Positions 12,184-23,545 of a DNA stretch of 64,000 nucleotides are shown piece after piece. Both the position numbers and the translations under genes were made by a program. The notes below the pieces were generated by a model. The model saw only the letters and a list, made by a program, of their open reading frames with translations, did no database searches and was not told the DNA's origin. Source of the DNA: Cymbidium sinense. Its lineage: Eukaryota; Streptophyta; Magnoliopsida; Asparagales; Orchidaceae. The DNA is taken from the NCBI GenBank assembly GCA_021442155.1, contig CM038222.1:107015121-107079120 (forward strand). The letters run 5' to 3'. Every line of letters starts with the position of its first letter. The stretch's first letter is position 1.

Positions 12184-12375
12184 ATCTTCCTATGTCTACA
12201 CTCCTTAATACCTTTTTTAGTCATTCTCTAAATCTCTAATTCTATTTAATAAGGTCATACCTTGATTCCACTAATCTACATCTTCCTATATCTACACTCC
12301 CTAATATCATTTTTAGCCATTCTCTAAATCTCTGATTCTATTTCATATGGCCATACCTTGATCCCACTAATATAC
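12184..12375. repeat. Two-copy tandem duplication, 96-bp period
   Basis: The unit starting ATCTTCCTATGTCTACACTCC at 12184 is repeated at 12280 with about 10 to 15 differences. Both copies contain ATTCTCTAAATCTCT and CATACCTTGAT. The coding potential is nil. The divergence indicates an old duplication. Confidence 0.85.
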
Positions 12376-12838
12376 TTCTCCACTCTTTAAGTTATAATCT
12401 ATTCTTATTCTCCACACTTCAACACCCATATAAAATTTATCAAATGTAATCATCTATTCTAAATTATAAGTAAATATTCTAAGATAATCATTCACTAAAA
12501 CTTTTAATTATTTATCTCACCTAAAACTTATTTTCTAATGTGATCTTAACCTAAGTTTGCCCAATCCAGATTAGTCTTGATATTCTTACTATAATACCCT
12601 TCTAAATCTCTCATCATTATACCATAAACTCAAAACATCTAGCTCAAAATTTAAACTAAATAATTATAAATATTTTCATAAGAAGGCTACCCACCACCAT
12701 CAAAAAGTGTGATCCTAAATAGAGTACCATGACTAGCAAGTCTTCTCACCATTATCTTGGTAGTAATCTTCTTAATAAAGTCAGTTAAAGGACTAGATCT
12801 CTTTAGCACCATTACTATTTGTGTTGTTTTTATTCTTC

Positions 12839-13204
12839 TTAACGTCTTCTTAACATTCTATTATCTATTATTGTAACTTTCCTCTTCAATAAAATAGTAG
12901 TAAAGGCCTCAACCATAACAGTGCTTGGGGTAGCGACATTATGAAGGCTATCATTAAGATTCTTAGAAGTATAACACTTAGTAAACATAAAAGGCTTGGA
13001 CCTATAAACATTCTTAATATTGGTGTGAGGCTTCTTTTCTAGTTTGAATAAAGCTCTTCTATACAACAAAAAATGATCATAATTAGCATTGAGGCCTTTT
13101 ACTTGTGAAGGGCATATTGCAATTATCACTATAGGAGTGTAATTTTTGAGAGGGATGTGGCTTGAGAGTGTCCATCCCCAAATAAAACATTCTTGTAACT
13201 TCAA
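12839..13204 (-). CDS. Unrecognised 121-codon ORF in retroelement leader region
   Basis: I do not recognise the protein. It is the longest uninterrupted ORF in the 10.8-15.2 kb stretch and is basic: it contains RRALFKLEKKPHTNIK and ends KRKVTIIDNRMLRRR. No signal peptide, zinc knuckle or obvious catalytic motif is visible. It lies on the same strand as, and upstream of, the decayed gag. By position it could be the remnant of the extra ORF that Ogre/Tat elements carry before gag, or a chance ORF. No copy of it was seen elsewhere in the window. Confidence 0.3.
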   Translation of the reverse strand: MKLQECFIWGWTLSSHIPLKNYTPIVIIAICPSQVKGLNANYDHFLLYRRALFKLEKKPHTNIKNVYRSKPFMFTKCYTSKNLNDSLHNVATPSTVMVEAFTTILLKRKVTIIDNRMLRRR

Positions 13205-15185
13205 ACCAAATTAATAATGATGGTGAAAGCAAACCAATGGTTCCTTTAGGTAGCTTAAAACTAACCTAATTGTTCATTTTCATTTTAAAAAGATTATTAT
13301 GAATCCATACATATAGTCAAATCAATCAATATATATTATTATCCATAATATAAACTATCATTTTGACTTAAATTTAATTCAATGTCCATTCATACGAATG
13401 GAAGACATCATTATATGACTTAAAAAAATATATCAACAACATGAATGTAGAGTAGTTTTGAAATAAAAAAAGGAGAACACAAACACTAACTTTAAAGATG
13501 GAAAAAGAAACATCCCTCAACATAGTTTCTAGTAATTTATGTGCTTTAAAAGATGCTTTAAGCATTATTGACATAAAAATGTCAACAAAACTAAACACAA
13601 AATCCTTTTTAAGAAATCAACACAGCAAACTTAATCATCCATTAGTTTAGCCATTGTAGGTCTTAAGGGGAACCCATATAAGAGAATCTATAGCTTAATC
13701 TTTTCTATAACATAGGTCTAGCTCTAACTAATCTTAGGGTATACTTATTTCATGCTTGGATTCAACCTTTCTCTAGTAGATATAAGTCTTGAATGTAAGC
13801 AATCAAATTTATCTTAATGATCCACTCTTGCAATTGATCATGAAATCCATATGCATGATAGTTAACACTTTAGTTTTTATTATGACCCATTAGAGAATGG
13901 AATTAATCTAAGTCATGGTCAATAAATTTTTGTTATTAAATAAAAATTCATATAATAATATTATTATTACTTAAGCATGACTTAATTCTTATATGACCAC
14001 TTCATGGTACTTGAACATCTTGAAGTCAATCACTTTATTACTAATAAAATAGAAACAAAGTGATAAGCCTTAGGATGCCTGAGTTACTTACTTTACATAA
14101 CTTGGTAAGTTAGGATCATATAAGATTGTCCTTAAGAATAAATGAACTTACTAACACTTACGTGATGTGATAGTTTGCAACCGTGCATAGAGAAGTTGTA
14201 ACTAGGTCGCTTTATTTACCCTACAATTTTGCTATTCGAGATGAGGTTGCAAGAACACATCAATAATTATTTTACTTTAATTGATTGTGTGAATTATAAT
14301 ATGTTGCACCACTCTATTATTTTGTTGCTATTAGGTTAGAGATATTTTTTATAGGTGCTAAACGCATGACTAATGCTTTACTTTATATGAGGTTGTCCAT
14401 CAAAATAATAATTCTGTGATGTTTACTCTATGATATGGATATTTTATGATAATTTTGTTGTGCTATGATGACTTCATTTAGCTTAGGAGTTTTCTTTGTT
14501 ACAGCACCTTTTTGGACTTTTCTTTTATAAAACTAAAATATAAATTATGTTTCTCGACCTAATTTCTAGAGACACCATACCTTGAAGGACGAACACATTC
14601 TTTGAACTGTTGCCAAGAGTAGAGAAAAATTAATTAATTTTTTTTTTAATTTTTTTATGCTTTTATTTGTGGGTAGAGCTCAGTTACTCTTTCGTAGTTT
14701 TCTTTATTAGGTATGTATACTGCCTAATCACATCGACCTATTGACCCTATTTTTGTACAACTATCACAACATAGTGATATTTTAATTATCATGTTAGCTT
14801 ATGTTATTTTTCTTATCTTATTTCAATATGTTTGTTAGAGATCGATATGCTATGATAGGCTCTCATGACAAAAAAATTATATTTTTAATAAAATTTAATA
14901 AAATTTTAAATAACTCTTAAAAAGGATTAAGATAAACTTTAAATATAAAATTAAAGCCCTATTTGGCTAACTTTTTCTAAATTGAAATCTCCTAGCTCTT
15001 TTGTATCACTTAGAAGAGATTTGAAGTTTAGCCTTTCTAGCTTTAGCTATTAGTTTCCATCATACCATGAACTTGACTTGAGCATGTATTAGAAATATCA
15101 CTTAGGATAGGGCTAGAAAAGTCTTAGTACACTAGGAAGTGGAAGACAAGCCTAGAAGGTTCATTAGTCTGATCTCGATGTGGTG

Positions 15186-16100
15186 ATTTAAAATGAGAGG
15201 ACACCATGCATATCTTGGGGGTACTTATTTAGGTAATTGAACACAAAATCAAAGAATATTATATTGCCTTTAAAAATAGAAATTTCACTTTACGATGGAT
15301 TCAATTACTTCATAAGGACTCCTAAGATTGATGGGCCTATGTGTGCTAAAGGTTTTTCCCTTATCTAACATGGGTTGCAAGTTTCCTACTAAGAAAACTC
15401 TTGATTAAAGTAGTTAGTTATCATCTCTATGAATTTCAAAAATTTTAATCAAGTATTGCTAATTTAGAAATCAAATGGGAGAGATCAAATGAGAACAATT
15501 CTTTTTAGGATCCAAAGGAGAATGAGTGGAAAGTGTTTTGATATTAGAGAGCCTAGTAAACACTTTAGTCTATCCTTTGGTTAGACTTTATATATTTGAA
15601 AGTGAGATTTATTTTTATTTTAATTAATTTTCATTAGAATAGTATGACTTATATCCCAATAATAAAAGATTATGGGAATGCCTTACAGATAATGACTTAT
15701 ACCTATAACAAAGGAAACAAAAACATGTATTTTTGAAACCTAAAACTAAAATGCTTTAGCATATGCTAGAATTTCAGATATATTAGCACACTCCTACATA
15801 AGGGCATGAACTTATTCCAACTCTTATGGCCTTATGATGCACCAAGATGGGATGCTAGTAAACACCACCTATGATTTAAAACCATGCAACCAATCTTATG
15901 CAATGTAAGATGGTTAGGTTATACTTATTAGAATATACATCTAAAAACCTAGACTCATTCCTTAAACTTTAAAATCATGATTGGTATAAGAAATGCAATC
16001 TAACTAATGCAACATGATTTCTTATTTTTTTTAAAAGTATTTTTAGATACATAATTTATTTGATAAAGCTTGGGTATGCATGAATTATTGCAATGTAATT
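15186..16100 (+). repeat. Truncated LTR-like fragment (first ~0.9 kb of the repeat unit)
   Basis: The fragment matches the left end of the three large repeat units. Shared landmarks in order are GACACCA near the start, GGGGGTACTTATT, CATAAGGACTCCTAAG, TTTTTCCCTTAT, AACTCTTGATTAAAGTAG, GAGATCAAATGAGA, CTAGTAAACACTTTAGTCTATCCT and TATTTGAAAGTGAGA. Similarity fades after about 16.1 kb. It is in the same orientation as the units at 20205, 39740 and 55030, and forms an inverted pair with the fragment at 17690-19710. Confidence 0.75.
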
Positions 16101-17689
16101 CAAGTGTTATTAAATTTCAAATCTAAAACTTCAATTTTAATTAAATAAATTTAAAAGTAAATGAAATAAATCATAAAAATGAATCAAGTTACTTTAAATC
16201 AACATAATAAGTGTTAATGAACATAAATATCCCAATGAAACCCATTCAAACTGAATAAATCACAAATGACTTAACTTGAGTAATTAATTGAATTAAATAA
16301 TTCAAATAATTAACTAGAACTTAAATAAATAATAATAAATCAACCAAATTTTCAAAAATTATGAATGAACCCTCTATTAAAACATCTTTCAGACCTTAAT
16401 TACATCCTAATTATGCATCTAATCAAGATGAAACTTTGGAAATATGAAATTGCCATGAAACCCCACTTGCCATAAAAATTTCAAACCACCTTTGGATTGA
16501 GAATTGTTGAATTTCCAAATCTCTAGGTTAATATAAATCAAATAATAAATTTTAAAAAGAAAATTCATAAAATCAAAAAATTCATAAAGTAACCTGAAAT
16601 CATCTTAATTAACACTAGAACACTTAGGATAGTTCTCCAACATCCTAAATCATAGAACTTGATCAATTTCATACTTAAGGTTTAATGAAATTAGTAATGC
16701 ATATGAAGATTAATTAAAACTTAGGTTAATGAACTCATAATCAAATAGCTTAATGAAATCCTAATCTACAATCAATGTGACTTCAGAATTGGATTCAAAC
16801 ATTAACCTAAGTGCCTTAGGTTAACATAAATCAAACCAAATGAAATGAACATAATTAAACAAACTTAAACACAACTCAAACTAAAACATTATTGCAAACT
16901 AAATGTTAAACCAATTTAAAACAAATGAAACAAAATGAAATAATTCAAATCAAATGAAACAAATCCAACCAAAATAAATATAAACTAAACCAAGAATGAA
17001 AATCAAATCAAATCAAAGAAATAAAATGAAGAATCAAATTTTAAAAGAATTGAAGCATCAATCTAAATTGAATTCAAATCCAAATAATCTAAATGAATCT
17101 AAAAGGATTAATTAAGATACTTAAGGATCTTAGTTAGGCCTTTGGGATGAATCTTCTTCTTAAGATGAAAGTTTCATTCTATTAGGGGTTATGATGTTGA
17201 ATAGAATGAGTTCCACCCAAAAGAGGAATCTATTCTGCTCTTCGTCCTTGAAATCCTAAACTTCACTTTAACAAAATAAAAATAAAAGTGAACTTGAAAG
17301 TAAAAATGAAAACAAATCATTAAATCATTTGAATTGAAACCATCCAAAGGTAAAATTCAAACAACTCAAAAATACAAATTGAAACTATGACTAAAGAGAC
17401 CTATGGGCCTATTTTATAAATTAAACTGGTATGATTTATTTAGGGAGTGTAATAGAATCAACCTAATATTCTAGGTTTCTTTCTATGTTGTGCTTTCTTG
17501 TGATGAATTCCTAGATGATTAGGCTCATAGAAAAATTAAAATTTCTACCAAATCTAAATCTAAAAAATTGAAACAAAAATAAAGCAAACTTGAAACTTCA
17601 CTTAAATTGAAGTCTTAGGAAAAACTTAAAATCAATTAGAAATAGTTAGATATCTAAAATCAAGCAGTCATATTTCTCTAACTCTTGAA
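16101..17689. other. A-rich spacer between inverted LTR-like fragments
   Basis: The stretch is dominated by irregular AAATCAAATGAAA-like low-complexity sequence with no ORF of note. It resembles the complement of the TTTGGATTTGATTT-rich part of the 3'UTR blocks (27.4-28.1 kb), which would fit an element read on the + strand, but the similarity is only compositional. Confidence 0.4.
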
Positions 17690-18457
17690 TTGGGCATTTC
17701 GCCCATTACACATAAGGGACATCTAACCTGTGAAGAAGACCACCTTCTTGGAAAAGTCTACCTTCTTTTAATGATTTGGCCCATAACAAATTCTAATTGC
17801 ATGGCATTTAGGCATAAAAATGCATACCCAAGACCTCAAATAAATCTTGAATCAAAATATATAAAAATCTAAAAATGTGCATTAGTTAGATGCATTTCAT
17901 ACCCTACATGATCCTAGGGATTAGGGAGTGAGTCTAGGTTCTTAGATTCTTTTCATAAAAAGATAATAACCTAGCCATCTTGCATACGTAAGAATTGGCA
18001 TCATGAATTTTAAATATATTTATGTGCTGTTAGCTGGCAACCATTCCAAGTGGGTTAAAAGTCTAGAAGAGTCACATATATGTTTGTTCCCTTAAGTGAG
18101 AGGAATGGCTGATAATTCCCTAAATAAAATTAGATCGAGCATCTGACTTGGGTCAGAAGAACTTATAGACTTAAGCTCTAAAGCATCCTCCTTGGAGAAA
18201 GTCTTCAACTCTAGGCATTTCTGTAGTCTTGTGCTGCTAGAACCTAAGCCCTAGACTTCTAAAAAATATCAACTCAAAATCTAAATTAAAATCCAAAATT
18301 CAATGCCCAATGATAGGATAGTTGAAGTGCTTACTAGGTATCCTAATATCAATGGGCATTTCCTACTTCATCATGTCTAGCTTCCAAAAATAATTCTTTC
18401 CACTTTGGACCAATCCCAATTAAAAATTCCAAATATCATTTCTTAGAAAACCAACCT

Positions 18458-18484
18458 AACAATAACAACAACAACAACAACAAT

Positions 18485-18519
<35 letters not shown>
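18458..18519. repeat. (AAC)n / (AAT) tail of the RTE LINE
   Basis: About 62 bp of AAC trinucleotides with three AAT variants directly abut the terminal motif AAGCCTTTATCCCACTAAG of the - strand RTE. On the element's sense strand this is a (TTG)n tail, the tail type of plant RTE LINEs. Confidence 0.95.
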
Positions 18520-18531
18520 GCCTTTATCCCA

Positions 18532-19349
18532 CTAAGTGGGGTCGGCTACATGATTCCTTTGTCTCCATTGTGTCCTATTATGTGTCAAATTCTCATTTAA
18601 TTCAAGTATACTAAGGTCATTTTTTATACATCTTAACCAAGAATTTTGAGGTCTACCTTTACCTTTCTTAACATAAGACAAATCTAATGCATTTACTCTC
18701 CTAACCGGGTCATTGGACGACAGACACTTTATGTGGCCAAACCATCTAAGGTGACTCTCTCTAATCTTATCTGTCACTGGAGCTACTCCAACTTTTTCTC
18801 AAACATATGCATTTCACATTTTATCTCTAAGAGAAAAGCTACTCATCCACCTGAGGATCCTCATCTCTGTAGCACTTAACTTAGTCTTATGCTTCTCTTT
18901 TATTGGCCAACACTCTGCACCATAAGTCATTGTAGGTCTTACCACAATCTTATAAAATTTTCCCTTAAGTTTAAGTGAAACTTTTCTATCACACAATAGG
19001 CCAGATGCATTCCTCCACTTCAACCATCCAACTTGAATTCTACTAATAACATCTCCATCTATTTCACCATCATTTTGAACAATAGAGCCTAAATATCTGA
19101 ATCGCTCACTCTTATGAATTACTTGTTCACCTAATGTCATAACACTACAACTAGAACTTCTACAACTAAAATTACACTCCATATATTCAGTTTTAGATCT
19201 ACATAAATGAAAACCTTAAGACTATAATGTTGACCTCCATAATTCAAGTTTCTCTTGGACTCCCTCTCTAATATTATCAACATGAAGAATGTCATCAACA
19301 AAAAGCATACTCCTAGGTACATCTTCCTATAAATGCCTAGTAATAACAT
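18532..19349 (-). pseudogene. RTE LINE reverse-transcriptase C-terminal coding remnant
   Basis: Three overlapping frame segments (19137-19349, 18814-19182, 18532-18777) together cover the region from the catalytic FVDD box to the natural C-terminus, which is about a quarter of a full RTE ORF. The endonuclease domain and the fingers/palm part before the catalytic box are absent because of 5' truncation. The first position of the usual ADD motif is valine. No functional product is expected. Confidence 0.85.
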
Positions 19350-19710
19350 CCTTAACTAAAGAGAAAACCAACCTTGAAATCCTTAAAAATAATGACTTAT
19401 TTTTTTAATCAAGAGTATTCTTAGAAAGGGACCCTTCTTGAGATTAACTAATTATAAGTGCTTGCCCTTATAGGAAACCATGAACCTAATTTAAAATAAA
19501 GCCTGCTCTACTTTCTATGTAGTTCAGGGGAAAACTCTCTAGTACATCAAAAACTCATTTTCCTTAGGAGTCTTTTATTAAATGATCAAATCCGTTATAG
19601 GAAAATATGTTTATCTTCCAAGATAATATGTTTATTCCCTAATGACGCATTTGATCAGTCAAATAAGAAATCCATAAATCTTATGTGGTGTCATAAATTT
19701 TTCTCACAAG

Positions 19711-20204
19711 TTCTTCAGTCACTTCCACTTTTACTTGAGCTTCACCTCTAGGATTTCGGTGACATGGGTTTCCTTGTTAATTCTCCTCACTTTGTTGTTC
19801 GGACACTACACCTTGTTTCATAGGTGAGGCTCAACCATGGGAATGATTTTGACCTCCATGTGATCATCCTCTTCATTATTTTAGAGATCTAAACTTTGCA
19901 ATTTTTCATTGGTTAGGAGATCTCCATCTTCCAAAAAAGTTGATCATCCATGTCATTGTCCATTGGCCGATTCTTTTTAGATCAACACTTCTAGTTGATG
20001 ATAAGGGATTAAGGGATTAAGGTTCTTCATTATATTGGGGAGTTGATTCATGATGAGCTCCTTCCTCTTTGACATCTTTTGATCCTTTGGCTCTCCATAT
20101 GAGTTGGGACCTCCATGTGATGGATCTTTGAGAATGAATCCTAAATGTCACATCCAGGTGCTCACTGATTAGGTTATAATGGTTTAGGTGATTGTGGTGT
20201 TTAT
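19711..20204. other. ~0.5-kb spacer between head-to-head LTR-like ends
   Basis: The spacer is unique within the window. On the - strand it directly follows the LTR-like end of the unit at 20205, so it should hold the leader of an element running leftward. An ORF at 20017-20271 reads across the junction but has no recognised motif and is interrupted further on. Segments such as TVSEQQ-like and KVEVTEEL-like peptides could be gag N-terminal sequence, but I cannot confirm that. No convincing primer-binding site was identified. Confidence 0.35.
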
Positions 20205-21993
20205 TTTTAGATGTATGGGGAGGGGGACACCACATAGATCGTAGGGGGTACTTATTGAAGTGATCAGGCATGACATTAAGATATGATATACTATCTTGAA
20301 AGATAAAGGCATCAACCTTAAATGGACCTAATCACATAATAAGGACTCCTAAGGCATGATGGGTCTTCAAATATACCTGAGATTTTCCCCTGCTTTACAT
20401 GGATGAATAAAGTAGAATTTATATTAATTAGGTTCTAAAGTTCCCTATAGAGGCAAGCCTCCATAGTTAATTACATCTTAGGAAATGAAATTCCCTAAGA
20501 ATACTCTCGATTAAAGTAGGCAATTAAGGTCTCCAAAGATTTTGAGGTTAGACTATCAAAGGATCAGTTATATTTAGGAAATCAATCAGGATAGATCAAA
20601 TGGATAAACTTATTTTGGAAGCCGAAGGAGATGAGTAAGGAATGCTCATGACACTAGGAAGTCCAGTGAGCATTCTAATCTATCCTATGATTGGGCTTTA
20701 TATGTTTGAAAGTGAAGAGATTTATTTGTTAGAGTTGAATTTTATTAGATTGTTAGGGCTTATAATCCACCAACACAATGTTGTGAAAATGCCTAAGAGG
20801 TGAAGATTTATGATTATAGCCTGAAGGAAACAACAACCTTGGATCCTAAATCTAGGGATCTTTAGCATAAGTTAAAGCATGACCTAAATCTAAGTGAATA
20901 TTGGCATAAGATTTACCTCAACAATAGAGGATAAACCATCGAATTGCTGGACTTATAATGACCTGGAGTGGCTGCCAGCTAACACATCCTATGGTTTTAA
21001 AATCATGTAGTCCGGTCTTATGAATTGCAAGATAGCTAGGGTAGTTATTTGTTTGGAAAGAGACTAAAGTCCTAAACCCACTCTCTAAGAGACTAGAGTA
21101 TGAGTGGTATGAGACTTAATCTATAAATATAATATCTTCTCAAATTTTATTTCATTTTGAAATAATATTTTAGAAAAAGGGGCTTTGGGATTTTTATATG
21201 CCTAAATGCATGGTGAAGTATATTATTGGCCAAATCAAAAGAGAGAGGGTGAAGCTCCGTGTAGGGGTTGCTCTAATAGGTCAAGCAGTCCCTATGCGTG
21301 TAAGGATGGAGGCCCTCATTTTTTCAAGAGTGATTCAAGATGATATGCATGATGTGAGGCATACAACCATATAGCTAAGGGTTACTAAATCTTTTAATTA
21401 TCTTATTTGATGCCTAAGCTTTATGGTGAGGTTATGGATTATTTAAAACTTTAGTTATGAGTTGTAGTTGGGTAGAAAATTTATTTTATCCTAAGAGCCT
21501 AATCGCATCCAGGTCACACAATAAAGCATCAATTATTTAAGAAACTATGAAGAGCATGCCATCCTAATGCATAATCTAATCATAACATCAATAAATTTTA
21601 TAACTATCATACAAGAATAATAGACCAGTGCAGTCGGGTACCACCATATAACTCAAAAAGAAAAGATGGGTAGCCGAGCTCTACCCTTATACAACCTGAA
21701 ATATAAAAAGAATAATTACAATTGTATTAAATGTTATAGGGGTCTTTTTTCTTTTATTTCTTCATATCTTCTTTCTTCCTTCTTCTTTTATTTGGATGTG
21801 CTTGCTTTAAAGGCATCATAGGGCCTCCAAAGATAAAGCCTTCTAGCCACTGCTCATCTTAATCTCCTATAACACTTATCCTAATTTCTAATACAAAATT
21901 ATATTAAAAATAGAAAAAGTAAATCTAATTACACTTGCAAATAATTACACCTATAAAATAAGTGTTAGTTGAACACACATACAATCTCAAGCG

Positions 21994-22099
<106 letters not shown>

Positions 22100-22940
22100 T
22101 CCTAACTTGAATTATTCTTAGGGGTTTAAGCAACCTACAAAGAGAGCATTAATATTTATTTTTAAGTAACCCCTTAAGCATAATCCCCTATAGAAAATAT
22201 GATTGGGCTAATATCGACCTATCATCCAGTCTACAAAGTATATACATCCAGTCTAAAATAATATAACACAAAAAAAACATACACCATACATATGTCATCC
22301 TAACTTAGGATAAGAGGTGGTGATTTAATTTTAATGTGTTTGTTAAGGCTTATGTGGTATGTTTCAACTAAGCATTAATGCTATATTTTCTAAGTGTAGA
22401 AAGGATTCAATGTAACATGAAAGGTTGATTTCACTTAAAGTTATTTTGTTGATTTGATAATTTTAATTTGTATTTTTCTTTTGTTTCATTTGATTACACT
22501 TAGCAACTAAGTTTTATAAAGAGAAGAAGGGTAATCATTCCTTTTTCATCCGTACCTTAAGTCACTTTCTAAATCATGTTAATTTGATTTAGTTCTCTTT
22601 AATGAATAGCTTATTACACATTTTTAAATTAATCCTAAGTTTAAGTTCACTTTAAATAATTTTATCCAATATGAAAGGCATATTAAGATTAATCTAATTG
22701 AATTACTATCTCATGACACATGCTAAATCATTCCTTTTCATCACATGTAACGGGCATATGATTTAATCGTAGATGTATCTATACATGCAATCTATTTTAG
22801 CACCCTTGTATGATGAATGTATACATGTGTATTTGAAGTTTATATCATTTTATGTGATTGAATTATTTAATCATATTAGTTTAAATCTCTATTTAAATTC
22901 TTATACAAAATACATAGGGATGAAATTAAATAGATACGTG

Positions 22941-23545
22941 TCATTGTTAACTAGGAAAGTGAGGTAATCAAATGACCTCCTTGGGGATAACTAAAGCCTC
23001 GTATTCTTGGGATGTCAAAACTATATATCCATTTGCATTCAAACATATGTAAATTTATATGCATGAATGTAAGAAAGAAAGCTCCAAATCACATGACCAA
23101 CTAATTCAAATTCTTAGTCGATTATAAATGCATGTATCCTTGATAAAAGAAAAGGTGTTCTAATTCATAATTAAATACACACACACACATGTATAAGAGA
23201 CATAAGCTAGTACATGCCATTATTAACCAGGAAAGTGAGGTAATTAAATGACCTCCTTGGGGCTACTTAAAGCCTCGTATTCTCAGGATGTCCAGACTAA
23301 ACACTTGCTTTTCTCAAATACATATGGATGTATACATAAATAAAAGAGGGAAAACCATGCAAAGGTTGTATTTTTATTTGATTGAAACATTTATGCATAT
23401 GGAGTAAAGTTCTATCCAAATTCTAATGTAGGACCACATGTAAATGGAATCAAATAAGTATGTGTCTCTGTTAACTAGGAAAGTGAGGTAATCTAATGAC
23501 CTCCTTGGGGACTAACTAAAGCTTCATGTTCCTGGGATGTCCTGA
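22941..23545. repeat. Three spaced copies of a 75-bp conserved LTR motif (unit 1)
   Basis: Copies start near 22941, 23217 and 23463. Each reads TTAAC(C/T)AGGAAAGTGAGG, then an inverted pair GAGGT...ACCTC across about 9 bases, then CCTTGGGG, TAAAGCCTC and GGGATGTC. The spacing is about 276 and 246 bp. The same triplet recurs in unit 2. Confidence 0.85.

Larger units (their letters stand above)
10801..15185. other. Leader-like region between gag remnant and LTR-like fragment
   Basis: The region is AT-rich and mostly anonymous. It holds a 96-bp tandem duplication and one - strand ORF of 121 codons, both listed separately. If the LTR-like fragment at 15186 is the 5' LTR of the - strand gypsy remnant, this is its 5' leader. 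Long leaders carrying an additional ORF are known in Ogre/Tat elements, but that assignment here is inference. Confidence 0.35.
18458..19361 (-). mobile_element. RTE-type LINE, 5'-truncated, with 13-bp target duplication
   Basis: The - strand encodes the end of an RTE reverse transcriptase. It starts just before the catalytic box (read as LFVDDI where RTEs usually have ADDI), then gives KLELWRSTL, KTEYMECNFS, RFRYLGSIVQNDGEIDGDV, GWLKWRNASGLLCD, LKLKGKFYK, GAECWPIKEKH, ATEMRILRWMSSFSLRDKM, LRWFGHI, ending HVADPT at a stop. One frameshift separates the 18814-19182 segment from the 18532-18777 segment, and another lies near 19.2 kb. The perfect 13-bp duplication AGAAAACCAACCT sits at 18445-18457 and 19362-19374. 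The insertion is nested inside the inverted LTR-like fragment and is therefore younger than it. Confidence 0.93.
17690..19710 (-). repeat. Inverted LTR-like fragment, split by an RTE insertion
   Basis: The reverse complement matches the first 1.1-1.2 kb of the repeat unit. Landmarks on the - strand are GACACCACATAAG near 19.69 kb, AAAGACTCCTAAGG, GAATACTCTTGATTAAA, then (after the RTE) GAAGTAGGAAATGCCC, CTAGTAAGCACTTCAACTATCC, GTTAGCTGCCAGC-like sequence, and GCCTAAATGCCATG. The fragment is interrupted at 18458-19374 by the RTE and its target duplication. It lies head-to-head with the unit starting at 20205 and tail-to-tail with the fragment at 15186. Confidence 0.8.
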
